This document shows positions 32,181 through 32,492 of a stretch of DNA of 32,492 nucleotides, piece after piece (within the stretch, counting starts at the first letter, position 1; every line of letters begins with the position of its first letter). The stretch comes from Bdellovibrionales bacterium RIFOXYD1_FULL_55_31 (GTDB taxonomy: Bacteria; Bdellovibrionota; UBA1018). The position numbers were made by a program, and so were the translations under genes. The notes below the pieces were generated by a model. That model had not been told where the DNA came from, did no database searches, and saw only the letters and a program-made list of their open reading frames with translations. The stretch is from NCBI GenBank assembly GCA_001770175.1, contig MEQK01000054.1, forward strand, positions 1 through 32,492, given 5' to 3'.

Positions 32181-32492
32181 ATGAATTGGAAGAGCGCATA
32201 TCTCGCCGTCTGCATCTTGCCGGTCGCTTTAGCGGCCTGCAAGCCGACTGTGCGCCAGATCAGTCGAACCACCTCGTCCACTGAAACCGCTAGTACTGAA
32301 ACACCCGATTGCGCCAGCAACGGGGAGACGGGGTGTATTACAAACGAATCATTTTTGGCGGGAGCGCCGCAGAGCAGTTTTTCCGGGCTGGAAGGAATAC
32401 TCGCGCTGACGATTCCTGAGGGCTATTACAGCGGGACCGAAACCGCGACGGCAGTGGATTCGAACCTGCTCGCGGGAAATATCAAAAATGGC
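32181..32492 (+). CDS. Lipoprotein with a tail-fibre/surface-repeat-like segment (partial, runs off the window)
   Basis: The frame is open from ATG 32181 to the right edge (104 residues seen). GGAG 9 bases upstream supports this start over ATG at 32166. Signal peptide MNWKSAYLAVCILPVALAAC has a canonical lipobox LAAC with the lipidated cysteine at residue 20. A Ser/Thr-rich linker follows (QISRTTSSTETASTETP), with a cysteine pair C48 and C56 in DCASNGETGC. From about residue 73 comes GILALTIPEGYYSG and VDSNLLAGNIKNG; units spelled roughly IPxGYYxG...DxxLxxxNIKxG occur as repeats in phage tail fibres and in large surface proteins. More repeats probably lie beyond the edge. It should be a substrate of the Lgt and LspA encoded in this window. 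Confidence 0.75.
   Translation, partial: MNWKSAYLAVCILPVALAACKPTVRQISRTTSSTETASTETPDCASNGETGCITNESFLAGAPQSSFSGLEGILALTIPEGYYSGTETATAVDSNLLAGNIKNG

Overview
The window is a gene-dense, GC-rich bacterial chromosome segment with about 33 protein-coding genes. I see no RNA gene, insertion sequence, CRISPR array or prophage. The cell is clearly Gram-negative: the window encodes an LptG-type LPS-export permease, the lipoprotein enzymes Lgt and LspA, a BtuFCD-type importer, an outer-membrane beta-barrel, MreB and several secreted or lipid-anchored proteins. The mix of housekeeping genes, a PilZ protein, a solitary Flp-like pilin subunit, CFI-box and lipoprotein genes suggests a member of the Bdellovibrionota/Oligoflexia or a nearby former deltaproteobacterial lineage. 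That placement is inference; no marker here fixes it.

Layout. (1) 1-4,023, mostly plus strand: the tail of an unknown gene, mreB, a translationally coupled PilZ gene and rlmE, then a minus-strand Flp/TadE-like pilin gene, then a tlpA-like thioredoxin gene overlapping a PAP2-superfamily phosphatase gene. (2) 4,203-5,756, plus: a large secreted orphan whose C-terminal third resembles an ADP-ribosyltransferase fold. (3) 13,672-5,760, minus: one tightly packed run lptG-def-fmt-rpe-hutH-hutU-hutI, joining LPS export, translation initiation and protein N-terminal processing, the pentose phosphate pathway and histidine breakdown. (4) 13,772-14,587, plus: lepB, divergent from lptG. (5) 18,601-14,588, minus: dksA-like gene, a secreted hypothetical, priA and a CFI-box protein. 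(6) 18,657-20,479, plus: an outer-membrane barrel protein and a secreted M15 D,D-carboxypeptidase. (7) 29,938-20,470, minus: a secreted lipocalin-like protein, an EamA permease, an HTH-nucleotidyltransferase, ileS, lspA, lgt, plsY and a btuF-btuC-btuD importer set, nearly all overlapping or separated by a few bases. (8) 30,024-32,492: a proline-rich lipoprotein (plus), a secreted coiled-coil protein (minus), an AT-rich gap, and the start of a lipoprotein that runs off the window (plus).

How the genes fit together: most of the content concerns the cell envelope. MreB directs wall growth, LptG moves LPS, LepB/LspA/Lgt process exported proteins and lipoproteins, PlsY makes phospholipid precursors, and the M15 peptidase trims peptidoglycan. 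Several convergent gene pairs meet with no spacer or overlap, so classical terminators are largely absent.

I found no convincing new multi-gene system. The best leads are the ADP-ribosyltransferase-like secreted orphan (4,203-5,756), the BtuD-like ATPase lacking its Q-loop glutamine, the mreB-PilZ coupling, and the edge lipoprotein with a tail-fibre-like repeat unit.
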